Of a stretch of DNA of 64,000 nt, positions 50,368 to 63,263 are shown one piece after another (the first letter of the stretch is position 1; each line of letters begins with the position of its first letter). Origin of the DNA: Sphagnum compactum (Eukaryota; Bryophyta; Sphagnopsida; Sphagnales); NCBI GenBank assembly GCA_965153455.1, contig OZ234493.1, forward strand, positions 24,294,213-24,358,212, written 5' to 3'. A model generated the notes under the pieces. The model made no database searches. It was not told the DNA's origin and was given only the letters and a program-made list of their open reading frames with translations. The position numbers and the translations under genes were made by a program.

Positions 50368-51856
50368 TTCGCTCCGCCTCCTGCAGGTCTCCTCTCTGTC
50401 TCTCTGTCCCGCTCACGCACACAAACTTGCGCGCGCGGCACACTGAGCAGCTACGTCAACTCAGTGGCAATGCCAAAGAAGATCAGAGTGAAGAATGTGG
50501 AAACATCTCCACCACGCAAAAATATAACAACGACGAAGACGACGGCTAAGAGTCTTCGTAACGCAACCAGCGCCAGCCTAACCCCCGGGGCCCGCGAAAG
50601 GGATGCGCGCCATCGTTCCACGATGAAAACCGCCCTGACGAGCGGACAAATCCGTCAACGGTAAAATGCCATCCGAATAACGACGTGCAACCGCCAGAAA
50701 AAATCTCCCGACCAACCGCAAAAAGAAAGAAGGAATTTGGCTTCCTTCCCGCACGGCCTAACAGAGAGACCGACTCTCGGCCTAACAGACAGTCCTCACA
50801 GACTGGATACATGGACTGCCTCATATGTGAAAGCCAAGAATAGCCCGCCCCCGAAAAAAATATTAAAATTAAAAACAAATCAAACAAACAAAAACAGGGA
50901 GGCAAAAAAAAAAGAAAAAGAAAAAAGGCAAAGCAAGCAAACCTCAAAATCTCTGTATCACTGCACTTGCCTCGATCATGAACGACCTGACGAAAAGTCT
51001 TGGCAACTTTGCGTCCATTATTATCATTCTCATGCAAATATCTAGAGCACAGATTTAGCATGCGGAAACAAAACACACAGACATGAACCCCGCACATGAC
51101 GCAAAAAGACTAGGCTCAGGACAGGCCAACGGAATGTACCACATCTGCCCGTTAGCTTGTCAGCACGGCAATCGTGGCGGAAGAGCTTTCCTCACGATAC
51201 CTTCGCATTCGCCTCCCCCTCTCCCCCCCCCCCCCCCCTTTCCCTCCCTCCCTTTTAGCCTTGTGACTAGCTCGGGCAAAAGAAGAAGCAAAATTCTTAA
51301 GCTCTGCTCAAAAACAATCATTTAGCCTAACCGAAATGAACACCTGAACAGGAACTCAGACAAAAAGTAACAAAAGTTTAAGCACTAGTACTCTGAAAGC
51401 GAAGCTTGAAACAGCAGGAAGCCAGAGAACAGAGCACACTTATGCTCCCTCACCGCACCCCCTCCAACACTCCGTTTGCACTTGATTCATACGGAATTTC
51501 AGAAAGGCCAGGGATGCGAGAACTTCTCGCAACAAACAAAGTTGGCAAACCTCAAAGGAAGATTTCCTTGGTTGGGAGCCAGCCCTGAACGTGTTGCAGA
51601 TTCTGGCGTTGTCATGCCCTAGGCCCCTATGGGGCCCTTGGTAGCCCCATAGGGTCATTGGGAACATGTCTAATTTTAATCCTTATTTTTTATTATTTTT
51701 TTATATATCCTACATACTACATCCACCAAGGTCATCCATGAAAGCCATGGTAACACTAAGAATTTTAGCTTAGGCTTGTTGGGTTAGGCACCAAAAGGTT
51801 CTTTCTTTTGGCTTGGAGTTGAAGGACATGTTCCATACCCACCTTGCCCCGGTTGA
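50368..51856. other. Promoter side of the sterol reductase gene and intergenic DNA
   Basis: 50.37-51.6 kb is GC-richer than its surroundings, with a GA-rich leader on the minus strand next to the ATG and a 16-C run at 51223-51238. No gene supported. Open frames here are low-complexity. Confidence 0.5.
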
Positions 51857-52312
51857 AAGGCCTCGATCATCATATCCAAAGCACCTTAAGGCCTCAATCA
51901 TCATATCCAAGCACCTTAAGGCCTCGATCATCATATCCAAAGCACCTTAAGGCCTCAATCATCATATCCAAGCACCTTAAGGCCTCGATCATCATATCCA
52001 AAGCACCTTAAGGCCATGATCATCATATCCAAGCACCTTAAGACCATGATCATCATATCCAAGCACCTTAAGGCCTCGATCGTCATATCCAAGCACCTTA
52101 AGGCCATGATCATCATATTCCAAGCACCTTAAGGCCTCGATCATCATATCGAAGCACCTTAAGGCCTCGATCATCATATCCAAGCACCTTAAGGCCATGA
52201 TCATCATATCCCAAGCACCTTAAGGCCTCGATCATCATATCGAAGCACCTTAAGGCCTCGATCATCATATCCAAGCACCTTAAGGCCATGATCATCATAT
52301 CCCAAGCACCTT
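51857..52312. repeat. Tandem array, 15 units of 30-31 bp
   Basis: Fifteen head-to-tail units with consensus AAGGCCTCGATCATCATA followed by TCCAAGCACCTT. Units differ mainly at the CTCGATC/CTCAATC/CATGATC site and in the CCAAG/CCAAAG/CGAAG/CCCAAG site. Units 1-5 alternate as a 61-bp dimer; units 9-15 follow a 91-bp trimer (31+30+30). Because many units are multiples of three, long spurious open frames appear on the minus strand; they are not genes. Confidence 0.95.
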
Positions 52313-55300
52313 CAGGTCATTTTGTCCCAAACCTATGCCCAAGACCACAAGTTATTTACATTTGGGGGATGTTTCGTGAACACATGTGACAATGAGCCGT
52401 GAGCATGAAAAAATATTTTCAATAAATTTTGTCCACATCCGAAGGTGTATATATATTTTTTGACAAATTTTGGTGATGTGGCAAGTTATTATTATCTAAC
52501 ACAATCAAATATTCTTCCATGTCACCCAAGGTATCCATGTGACCTTGCCATGTGGCATTCAATAGCTCTTAATTGCAAGAATTGCAATGGCTCCAATGTG
52601 TGTGATCGATCTCCCATTACATACATAAAATTAGATATTAAACATAGTGGAAACGTGAGTCAAAAGTCCAAAATCCATTGAAATAAAATGGGACCAACGA
52701 AGGGTAAACTTGTAGTATTAATCAAACTGGTTGGATCAAGAAAACAAATATTGTAAATGAAGACTAATACATGTGTGTGCTAAAATTTTCATAGGATTTA
52801 AAACTAAATTTGCAAACAAATTTTGTGGTTATTAAGACATATGGAGTTGTTTTGCCATTTATAAATGTTTTAACAACACTGATCCCATGTAAATAGTCCA
52901 ATAAAATCCACCACGTTCATGATAACAATAAATGCACAAATTTATTGGATGTTTACAAATATGTCACGAATCGCAAATGTTTGCAACTATGGTTTATTTT
53001 GAATATTCAATTTAATTATTTTTTATGAGATTAAAAGGATCAATCAAAATAACCCAGTTTAGAGTTTGTTTATTAGCAGCATGTCACGATATCCATATCC
53101 ACAACACTTTTGTCGAACACCACCAAATTCAAACTTGTACATGTCTATAAATTAAAAAAAGTTAAAAAATGTAGGTGCAAAATATCAAACTAAGATTGGA
53201 TTTTGGGCATTTTCTAATCACTTGCAGGATTACAAGATATATGGGACGATGAAAAAAATGTTTATTTCAAAGTTTATGAATAACTAGTGACAACTTCTTG
53301 GAGACACTCGATGGCCAACACACTCAACAAATCGAAATTACAAAACACAATTTCATCGACAATGTGATTACCTATTTGGACTCTAGGCGGACAAGAAAAT
53401 AAGCGAGTCGACCTTACTACAAAAATCACCAAAAATCTATATCGACACTTAGGATGATCCATACAAGTCACCCATACTTACATATAATAGGGAGATGGAC
53501 CAGCTGATGTTGGCCAATAGTTTTACCGTTAATGAGGGTGGAAGAATCGAGTTCCCCAACATGCCTAGAAAAAGGAGTGATAGAAACAAATGATGAAAAG
53601 GAAACCATGCCTATAATTGCAACATGCCTATAAAATGTAATGACAAATTTGAATGATGAAGAGGAAACGACATTGCGAAGTACACCAAGGTCCAAACTAG
53701 GTTCCAATGACATGAACTCAACACCTCTAAAGGTTGATTCTATATAATACATCCAATATAGAATCTAACGACATTGTTGAAATTCAAAAGAATTGGAAAT
53801 AAAAAGGCAATAAAAGTTTAGAATTGGTATGTGTAATAACGAACAACTTATTTTGAACCCAAAACTTTGCAGCATGAAAAAAAATCTATAAATATTGAAG
53901 AAATAGGTTTTACGTGACTAAAATGTTGATTCAATTGTGGAGAATTAAAATTGTAGCTATATGTTGATTCGTTTCTAGGAATGGCTATGGCTTCATATTG
54001 ACAGGAAGAAAGCCCATATGTTAATTTTGGGTGTATGTAAGTTGATTTTGGGTGGAAGTCATGCAAGATTGAAATTGAAAATCAGAAATTGATGACAAAA
54101 ATACAAAAAAAGAAGCAAACAAGAAGGCAAGACATTAATTTTTAGGAAATGAGTGCTAAAGAAAGAGCTATAATACATTCCCAAAGGTTTGAAAACATCT
54201 ACAATGAACTAGCCACCCACCCGTATGGATGAATGAACACAACAATAGTCCACTCTAAAACTCAAGCTAAAAAAAAGGAAAAAAAACTCATCATCTATGT
54301 ATCTCCTAATTTAGCTAGATTTCAATTGTAAATTTCAGTAGTTGCCCAAGGATATAAAAGAAACTATTTTTTTTCATTCATTTTTGGTATGTAGCAAAAA
54401 AATTTGAAAAAAAATGCACAATCACCATTACAATGACACTTTAAAATGGAAAGAAAAACCCTGTATTTTATATTGTATTCTAACAATTACATCTATTATA
54501 AACAATTTTTTTTTCAAATCTTATATTATAATGATTATTGTGTGGATCTTGGTGGCAAGGAATTGAAAAATTTAAATGATTTATATAATTTCTACAACTT
54601 GATTTATTATTAAATCTTGGTATTGCAAGCAAGTAAACTTGTATGAACAATAATTATTTTCATAACAATTTTTTGAATAGAAAACACAATGAATGTAACG
54701 AGAATGTTGTTTGCAATGAATGCATTCATACAATTTATGTTAAAAGTTGTTTGAACCAAATTCCTATGCCTTATCTAAAGTTGAATGATTAAAAAAATGT
54801 AATGCAAGATGGATCATATGAAACAATTGCAGCTCATGGACGTAAACAAGGGGTTTTTTGAATGAAATCAAGGCCAAAAGGGGCCAAGATAGGACCTCAA
54901 GAAACTTTCTCACTCAATAATTATGTTTTAATAGTAGAATGATGAAATCTTAATGAAGACATACAACATGAAAAAGGGAAATACAAAGTACCCTCGGATG
55001 TAACATGAGAAAGAAAAGGTGTATTAGACCTTTCCACCCAACTACATGACCACAGAAAGGGTTCATGAACCCAATGATCCACCCCCGAGCTCAACAAACA
55101 TAATTTATTTTACTTTAAGGCCTCATCATCAAAAAAGTTCTAACTCCAAGATCATACTTAACACGATTCCTAATATTAGGAGGTGAAAGCATGGGAGCCA
55201 TGACTTGGGCTTCAACTTTAGCATATGGGGGCAATTAAAAGTCCCCAAAAGATTAAATCGAAACTTCGAACTATCACGAAAAAGGACAAATTCCTTGGCC

Positions 55301-55690
55301 TAGGTGGAGACAAACCTCTATAAAAAAACAAAAGGAGAGAATTAAGAAATGGTGATTGAAATATTGAAGATAAATGAAATTGAAATTGAACCAAGAGGTA
55401 GGTTTACTCACAATCCAAGTTCCTCTTAGCATGCTTTTGTGGTGGAGAGTTTTCACCATCCAAGGGCACATCAAGGCCTCAAGCCTCAAGGATGGGATCA
55501 TGAACCAAAGCCTTTAACACCTCCTTGAAGATGTCCACATTTGATTCCAAGGCTAGTATGTGGCGATGTAAGATCTAGCAGGCTCTGATGTTGGTTCCTA
55601 CATGGGAAATGTCACTTATAATTAGAACGAGAATAAATTAAATCAAATGGAATTTGGAAAGGAAAAAGATCAAACTTGTGGACATAGACA
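52313..55690. other. Intergenic region
   Basis: AT-rich DNA without a supported gene. Only short open frames with no recognisable domain. Confidence 0.6.
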
Positions 55691-57694
55691 AATCAACCAC
55701 AAGGTACCCTAATGGAAAATAGACTTCAATGAGGGCCTGGAGTGTCACAAGATGGACCTCTTTCGCTACTCAAAATGGCCTTCCAATCTTGGACTTGATC
55801 ATGGAGGACTTGTTAATCCAATTGTACATGACATTTTCCCCTCGCACATTGACACCCTTTTGGAAAAAATCCTCAACTAAAAGGGAGATGAGGAAGGACA
55901 TCCTAGCAAGGGATGTTTCATCAAGATCCCTCACCAAAAGAGTAGCCCGACTCAACAAGGTCTACAAAATTTCACAAGAGAATATTTTTTGAAATGTGAA
56001 AAACTAGTGCTTGCAAAAATTGAACAATACAAGACCTAGTGGGGAAGTAGTGAATTCACTGGTCTAATGAACAGGGATAAATGAACTACACCAACATTTT
56101 ATAATAGTGCATATTGTTCACATTCCTTTATTTTTTCCCATGAATTCATTATTGCAACGTGATCTATCCATGGTTGGTAATGCGACCATCAAAATGTATT
56201 ATGAAGAAGTGTTTAATGATAATGAATGTTCTCCCATCAAACTCTAGGAGTGCATGGGGAAGGCCATAGAACAAGTTCAGAAGGATCATTACTTAACATT
56301 TTGTAAGCACCTACTTGTTTGTGATCCCACCCTTGGTCCAAATTTTCTAAAATAAATTAAAATTCATTACAATATGAATTTCAAGCTTAAGATGTTCATA
56401 AAGAAGTTTGAGATGTTTGCTTACTCATGTGTAATTTCAAAGCATAAATTCTCTTAGTTCAAGCAATGGAATGAATCAACATGTTGCAAGAAGTATAAAA
56501 TTCCCAATGCACAATTTATCTGACTCTTAGTTTGACAAATGGCTCCACATAACCACCTTTTGGCACTAAGTGAGGATAACATTGCACAAGGTCTTTGTTT
56601 CTTCTTTAATGCTCTCAAGATTTTTGACTTTGTATCCATTTCTTTGTTTGATGCAATTCAAGCTTGAAGTTCTAAATTTGTACGATCCTACAATTTTTGA
56701 TTTGGTCTTGATTATGAATTTTTTTTTGGCAATCCTTTCTCTTTCATCCTACATCCAAGAGTGGGGGCAATCAATATGGGAAACATGTTTCTTTCGAGAA
56801 TTCAAGTCAAGGGATGGCATTCGAAAAAACAAGCCTTGGGAACAACATACATGGGCAAAGGAGGCAATCAAAAAAATGTTCTACATATATGTTAGTGACA
56901 ATATATATATATATATTCAAGAATCTATGCCCATTGAAGTTTCATCACAACCACATTTGCCTTACTCTTAGTGCCAAATGTTAGTCATAAGGGGCTTTAG
57001 AAATTGAACTTGGGATGGAACCTTCCTTGCCTACATTAATTTGTTCTTATCAAATTGTTATAAACATGATTGGAAAATCAAATTTCGCTTCAATGTTTGT
57101 CCTTGTCTTACATGTACTTCTATCACGTTTCACTTCTTATTGGAACATTTAATCACCTCGCACACCTCCTTGAGAATTGGTGTGATCCTAAAGCAGATAA
57201 TACCATCTTTCACAAGGATATTTTCAAGGATTGGACGTCTTTGCACCTTGCTAATTGTAGATGGTAATTACCCCAAGGATAACATGTCAACATTTGAGCT
57301 ATGTCCTTCGAAAAGAAATGAACTTGGGTTTCAAGAAAACCTCTTGATCTCTACAAGTGGTTGAAGGTGCCAAGAAGAAGGTTGCTTCTCATGGCAAAAG
57401 AAAGGAGAAAGAGCAAGTCAGAGGGATTCAAGACTCAAAGGAGGTTAGGCAGGCTTATGTAGAAGTTTCTTTATCGAAAAGTATTATTCCTTTTGGAGAC
57501 TTCATTAAAGAGATCACTCCCCCCAAACCTTTTATGAGGGTTGTGCCATCTCCTTCCCATGGTGGCCCAATGCTTGGTGTTAATTTCCACTCCTCCCATT
57601 TCACCCCTTCTTGCCCTAATTACATTGTATTGTCGGCCATTAGGCCACATGGATGGTAGTGCATTGTTATTCCATTTTCTTAGTTGAGTATTGT
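55691..57694 (+). other. Broken coding-like remnants, family unrecognised
   Basis: Several plus-strand stretches read like decayed protein: 55729-55992, segments near 56.2-56.9 kb, and 57070-57659 where two frames alternate (one with FHKDIFKDWTSLHLANCRW, then a Lys-rich block and a Pro-rich tail). They are interrupted by stops and frame changes. I recognise no domain. Likely an old transposable element or a dead gene, directly next to the copia 3' LTR. Confidence 0.25.
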
Positions 57695-58036
57695 TGTTGA
57701 AAGGATTGGTAACAGCCAGCGGCTGTTAACAAATAGGAGATCTACTCAAGTGCAAACATAAAATTTTATTGAAAAGAAACTATAACACGATGCTCACAAC
57801 ACAAAACACAACATCAAGAACTCCTCAAGGTTCTTGTCACAAGAATTACACAAACTTGTGTAATGAAGAAAAGAGAGCCAAACCATCAACACCAAGGTAT
57901 TTAACTACAAAACCACACCACAAATAACCAAACTAAAATAAGTAAAGAAAGTATTTCAACCTTGTGAAAGTAACCTAGTTACTTTCTTACTCTAGTAACT
58001 AAAGAAACCTAACTAGTTGAATTTGAATTCTCAACA
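57695..58036 (-). repeat. 3' LTR of the copia element (342 bp)
   Basis: Bounded by 6-bp terminal inverted repeats TGTTGA (57695-57700) and TCAACA (58031-58036). The coding frame ends just inside it (stop at 58011-58009). A small hairpin TAACAGCC-AGC-GGCTGTTA lies at 57710-57728 near the outer end. Confidence 0.85.
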
Positions 58037-58045
58037 CTCCCCCTC
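58037..58045 (-). promoter_or_regulatory. Polypurine tract of the copia element
   Basis: GAGGGGGAG on the minus strand directly abuts the 3' LTR, the expected position for the plus-strand DNA primer. Confidence 0.8.
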
Positions 58046-61000
58046 AAGCTCAAATCCACTTCTAGTACACCAAGCATTTTTCGAAACTTCTTTAGCTTGT
58101 CTGTACCTAAAGCCTTTGTGAAAATGTCAGCAACTTGATCTTCGATACTAACATGAATAAGGTCAATTTCTTTTGCTAGAACTTTTTCTCTAATAAAGTG
58201 GTAGTGCACCTCAATATGATTTGTCCTAGCATGATAGACCGGGTTGTTAGCAAGTAGTATGCTACTAATGTTATCACAATAGATGACAACAGGAGCATCC
58301 ACTGACTGTCCCAAATCTGAAAGTAGTTTTTGTAACCAAACTACTTCACACGCAGCAATTGTTGCACCTCTGTATTCTGCCTCCGTGCTTGATAATGCAA
58401 CTGTTGGTTGTTTCTTACTGCTCCAACTAACAGCACCACTCCCAAAAGAAAACATGAAACCATTAGTTGATCTTCTATCTGAAACATTGCCAGCCCAATC
58501 ACCATCCGTGTATCCATGTACTTGTAACTCGCTCTTGGCTTCATAGAAAATTACACAATGTAAAGTATGTTTTATGTACCTCAATATGCGCCTCACTGCA
58601 TTCAAATGTGGCTTTCGTGGTGTTTGCATGAATTGACTCACCACTCCAACTGCATAACTCAAATCTGGCCTTGTGATGGTCATGTAAATCAAACTCCCCA
58701 CTATGCGTCTGTACATAGTGGTATCCTCCATGAGGTCTCCTTCATCTGCACTCAACTTCACATTTTGCTCCAATGGAATTGAAATGGGTTTACAACCCGT
58801 CATCCCATATTCAGACAATTTGTTCAAGGCATATTGCCTTTATAATAACCATATCCCTTTAGGGGATTGGATTACCTCAATGCCGAGGAAGTAACGCAAC
58901 TCTCCCAAATCCTTCATTTCAAACTTTTGCTTCAAAAGCTTCTTCAAATTAGAGATGTCTGCATCACTATCTCCTGTGATAATCAAGTCATCAACATAGA
59001 TAACTATGACTACAATCCCATGATCTGTCTTTTTCACATGTAGTGAAAAATCTGCATTGGATGTTTGAAATCCACTTGTGACAAGATACTGACCTATCTT
59101 GTCTGACCAAGCTCTAGGTGCTTGCTTCAAGCCATACAAAGCTTTCTTCAACCTACAAACCAAATTAGGATGTGTTTGGTCCACATAACCTAGTGGTTGT
59201 TCCATGTACACTTCTTCCTGTAAATCTCCATGAAGAAAAGCATTCTTTACATCCATTTGATGTAAAGACCATCCTTTTGCTGCTGCCATAGCAATGATTG
59301 CTCTTACAGTTGTCATTTTGGCAACTGGACTATAGGTCTCCTCATAGTCTATGCCATACGTTTGGGCATAACCTTTGGCAACCAATCTTGCTTTGTATCT
59401 GCTCACAGATCCATCTGCATTGTGTTTGACTTTGTACACCCATTTGCACCCAATTGCTTTCTTGTCTTTTGGTAAAGCTATAAATTCCCAAGTAGCATTC
59501 GCATCCAAAGCCGCCATCTCTTCATCCATGGCATTGTCCCACTTAGGATTTCCAACCGCTTGTTCAAAACAAGTGGGTTCAACCTCTTGTATAACTCTCA
59601 CCATGTATGCGTAATGATGAGCTACAAAGCCATCATATGTGAGTATTTGTACAGGGTACTTGACTCGTGTGGATCTTCGTACTCCAATGTTGTTGTCAGG
59701 TGTTTTCAAAGCTTTCTTGATCATCCGAGCTCCAGGAGTAGTAATTGAGGTGATTCTTGATTCTTCACCTTCACTCTTCTCTAACTCACTTGATTCACCA
59801 TCTACATGAAAATTTCTAGATGATGTTTGTGAACTACCATGTACCATGTTTGAAGATCTCAATCTTCCTTTCCATGGAGTGCTATTGGACCCACTAATTG
59901 AAGACTCTTGTGGTCCACTAATTAATTGTGATTCTTGTTCCACATTTGATGAAACATCACCATTTCTAGCTTCTTCCTCTTCTGCTACCTTCAATGGTGA
60001 GTACCAACTAGCCATCTCATCAAACACAACATCTCTACTCACTTGCAACTTCCGAGTGGAAGGGCTAAAACATCTATATCCCTTTTGTTTTGAGGAGTAT
60101 CCAATGAAGATACATTTCTCAGCTTTTGGGTCTAGTTTTGATCTCTTCTCATCAAGAACATGCACGTATGCAATGCAACCAAACACTTTGAGGTGTGAAA
60201 CATCGGGTTTCTTGCCTGTGAATTTTTCTTCAGGTGTCATGCCATGAACTGCCACTGTGGGTGTTCGATTCATGATGTAGACTGCAGTTGCTACTGCTTC
60301 AGCCCAAAAGTAATTTGGCAAATTTTTCTCATTCAACATGGCACGTGCTATTTCTGCAATGTGCCTGTTTTTCCTTTCAGCAACTCCATTCTGCTGTGGG
60401 GAATAACTACATGAGTACTTCCTTTGAATTCCATGCTCCTTCAAGTACTCACTGACTTCATTTGAAAAATACTCTCCCCCTCCATCGAACCTTAAGCACT
60501 TGATGCTCACACCTTTCTCCTTCTCCATCATTGCTTTGAAATTCAAAAAATGTTGAAACACTTCACCTTTGTGTTTCATGAAGTAGACCCACACCTTCCT
60601 TGTGTGATCATAAATGAAACTCACGTAGTACTTGCATCCTCCAATGGATTCTGTCTTCGTGGTCCACACATTTGAGTGGATCATTTCCAAAGGTTTGGAA
60701 CTTACATGAGTTGTTTGAGCTGGGAAAGGATGCCTAGCTTGCTTCCCCAATTGGCATGCTTCACAAACCTCTGACATCACCTCTTCTGCTCCAAATTTGG
60801 GAAGACCTCCAACAAGTTTTTGTTTCTCCATGAGCTTAAGACGTTGGAGATTAACATGGCCAACTCGCTTGTGCCAAATTCCAATGTCTCCAGCTCTTTT
60901 TCCATGTGTGAATAACATGGAATTCACCTCAGGCATGTTCACATCTAAGGTGAACATTCGTCCATTCCTTTCCCCTTTTGCAATCAATTTGCCTTGGTTT

Positions 61001-61813
61001 TTCATGTCTTCCACAAAACATCCATTTGGGTTGAATGTCACCTGTAAACCTTGTTCCACCATTTGGCCTACGGAGACCAAATTTTTGTTATGGTTGAAAC
61101 ATGAAGTACATCTTTCAGGTACTTTGTTTGCCCATCTTCCATGGACAATGACACCTTGCCAATTTGTGTGATGGGATGTGTAGTGTCATCACCAGTTTCC
61201 ACAAACCCTGGTGTCTTCAAATCTTTTGCGTCTCTAAACCATTCTCCATGGCTAGTCATGTGGTTTGAAGCTCCAGAGTCCACATACCAGACATTGTTGT
61301 CTGATACACCTCCTATCATTGAATTTGCCATGTGCTGCATCACAAACAGTTGCTCATCACCTTGATTGCTTGTTGATGCATAATTCCCTTGTTGCAGCTT
61401 TCCATTTCGTGCATCATGCTCCCTTTGATAACAGTTCTTTGCCATGTGCCCAGGTTTCCCACAGTAGTAGCAATTTGAATCGCTATTTGGTTGTTGACGT
61501 CGATGACTTCCACCACGACCTCCACGACTTCCTCAACTTCCTCTTCCTCCAAAGTTTCCTCGTCCACCTCCATGAGCTTGACCTTCATGTTGATGATGTC
61601 CACCATGCGAGCTTCCGTGTCGACCTCGAAATGAACTTTTACCACCTCTACCTCTACCTCTATTGGTATTTGAGTAGAAAGCACTTTCTTGTGATCCTCC
61701 ATTGGAAAAAGTACCAACAATTCTCATCTCTTCATTTATAAGTAGTGTTATTAAGTCTTGGAAGTTGGGAAATGTTTCCCGAACTGCAATTGAGGTACGG
61801 AACTGACTATAGT

Positions 61814-62768
61814 TGTCGCAACCCTAGCTTTGGGCTCGCGGCCAAGGCTAAGGGGGTTGCAAGGTTGCGGGCCAAAAGGAAGGAAGCCCGGGAGTTAAGG
61901 CAAGAAGATGCCCGGGAGTCACATCACATACTCGCAGGAGTGTTAGAAAGTGTGAGGGAGTATGAGGGAGTGAACCCTCACACTCCCAAGGCAACTCCCA
62001 CTTGGGGAGATGGAGTCCCGGTGGACTCTCAAAACTTCAGAGAGCGATTGCAGGGGTCAAACCTCAATTTCTGGTGACATTCTTTATATCATTGGAAAGC
62101 TCTTAAAGCGTAGATGCCTAAAATGGGCTCGCATGGCTCATTTGGATCTTTGAAACACAAGTTATGACCAAAAGAAAGGTCGGGAGTCGAACTGCCAGTT
62201 TGACTCCCGACCACTAAAAGTCAGGAATCGACCCGATTGACTTAGCTGCAAGGGGCGGTCCACATATCGTTGGAAAGCTCTTGACAAGAGCTACAACTTT
62301 GCTTCAAATTGCATTGCAATCTGAGGTCTGCTCGCAAAGTTATGGGGCTTCAAAGTTGCGGGAGTCCCACTTGGCGCGATTTCGGGACTCCCACGCGGGA
62401 GTCCCGGGAAAAATAGCCATTTGGATGTAGCCTCCGTGGAGAGCTGCAGAGTATACTATAAGGGGGAAGGTGGTGGCTTCCCCCCCAAGTCCGGGCCGTG
62501 GTGAGTCTTGTGTGTCCGTGTTGCCCGTGGCTCGTCCTAGCACCAAAGGTGCTCCAACTATGCACTAACCACTTTGTGTGGGTTGTGTGCAGGCCCGTGT
62601 GAGTGAATAAGCTTGTCAATTCTTCCTAGTCCCATCCCGGAGCTCCAACACGCCCCTCTACCCCTCCAAGTGTTGGGAGCTAGGGAGCGGCTCCAAGTTC
62701 CAACTCCTTCCGCATTGCCGCATACTTGGACCCTCAAGTGGGTCCACTAGGAACTTGGGAGCGCATCA
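61814..62768. mobile_element. Solo LTR nested in copia gag
   Basis: 955 bp beginning TGTCGCA and ending GCGCATCA, flanked on both sides by the perfect 5-bp target duplication ATAGT (61809-61813 and 62769-62773). TG...CA ends plus a 5-bp duplication are the hallmark of LTR elements. There is no open frame of note inside, so it is a solo LTR (internal region lost by LTR-LTR recombination) or a non-coding LTR-like element. A TATAAG at 62457-62462 suggests plus-strand orientation. It is much GC-richer than its host element. Confidence 0.88.
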
Positions 62769-63263
62769 ATAGTCTTTTCGAAGTCCATTTAAGGTCACGG
62801 CCACTAAATCTTCATCATGTACAGGGGATCCTATAGATGCAAGAACATTTGCAAGGTTTTTCACCTTAGTAGAATAGCCATTGATGTTCATCTTGTTTTT
62901 CTGTAGATTATGCAACTCTTGCTTGAGCTGCATTTTTCGGGCTTGTGTATTGGTGCTGTACATCTTCACCAATGTTTCCCAAGCTTGCTTGGGTGATTTT
63001 GCATCTTGAATATGCACAATCATGGAATCAGACACACTCACAGAAAGCCAATACAAGACTTTCCTTGCTTTTTCATGCCAAGTTTTATTGGCTTGAATTT
63101 GTTGTTGTGTGGGGTTTTCTAGGAGAGGAGGTTCTTTTTCACCACCAGTTATGAATTCCCAGTAGCCTTTCCCCATCAAGAAATTCATAATCCTAAATTT
63201 CCACACTTGGAAATTGTTCTTGTCTAATTTCTCAATTGCAATTTGAGAAAGACCGTCCGCCAT

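Larger units (their letters stand above)
57695..63263 (-). mobile_element. Ty1-copia LTR retrotransposon, defective
   Basis: The minus-strand element has gag, protease, integrase, reverse transcriptase and RNase H in copia order, a polypurine tract and a 3' LTR. No matching 5' LTR is present between the gag start (63263) and the window edge, so the 5' end is lost, rearranged or further away. A 955-bp solo LTR sits inside gag. Coding capacity is destroyed (see the pseudogene entry). Confidence 0.93.
58009..63263 (-). pseudogene. Copia gag-pol polyprotein, inactivated
   Basis: Gag starts at ATG 63263-63261. A CCHC zinc knuckle (CYYCGKPGHMAKNC) lies near 61.43-61.47 kb, the protease VDSGASNHMT near 61.28 kb, the integrase HHCC region near 60.75-60.95 kb, the reverse transcriptase YVDD at 58987-58998, and RNase H up to about 58.15 kb. 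Damage: a 955-bp insertion in gag after 62769; an in-frame TGA at 61535-61533 in the Gly/Arg-rich linker; a one-base frameshift in an A-run near 61080; an in-frame TAA at 58842-58840 in reverse transcriptase; and the first integrase catalytic Asp position reads Asn (HSNVW). Intact relatives have a single frame of about 1400 codons. Not functional. Confidence 0.92.

Noticed and set aside
51992-52298. Open frames with GYDDHGLKVL-type peptide repeats on the minus strand
   Set aside because: They are by-products of the 30-bp satellite; frames break at every 31-bp unit and there is no start context, splice site or codon bias.
51857-52312. CRISPR-like array
   Set aside because: Units are contiguous without unique spacers and the genome is a plant nuclear one; it is a tandem satellite.
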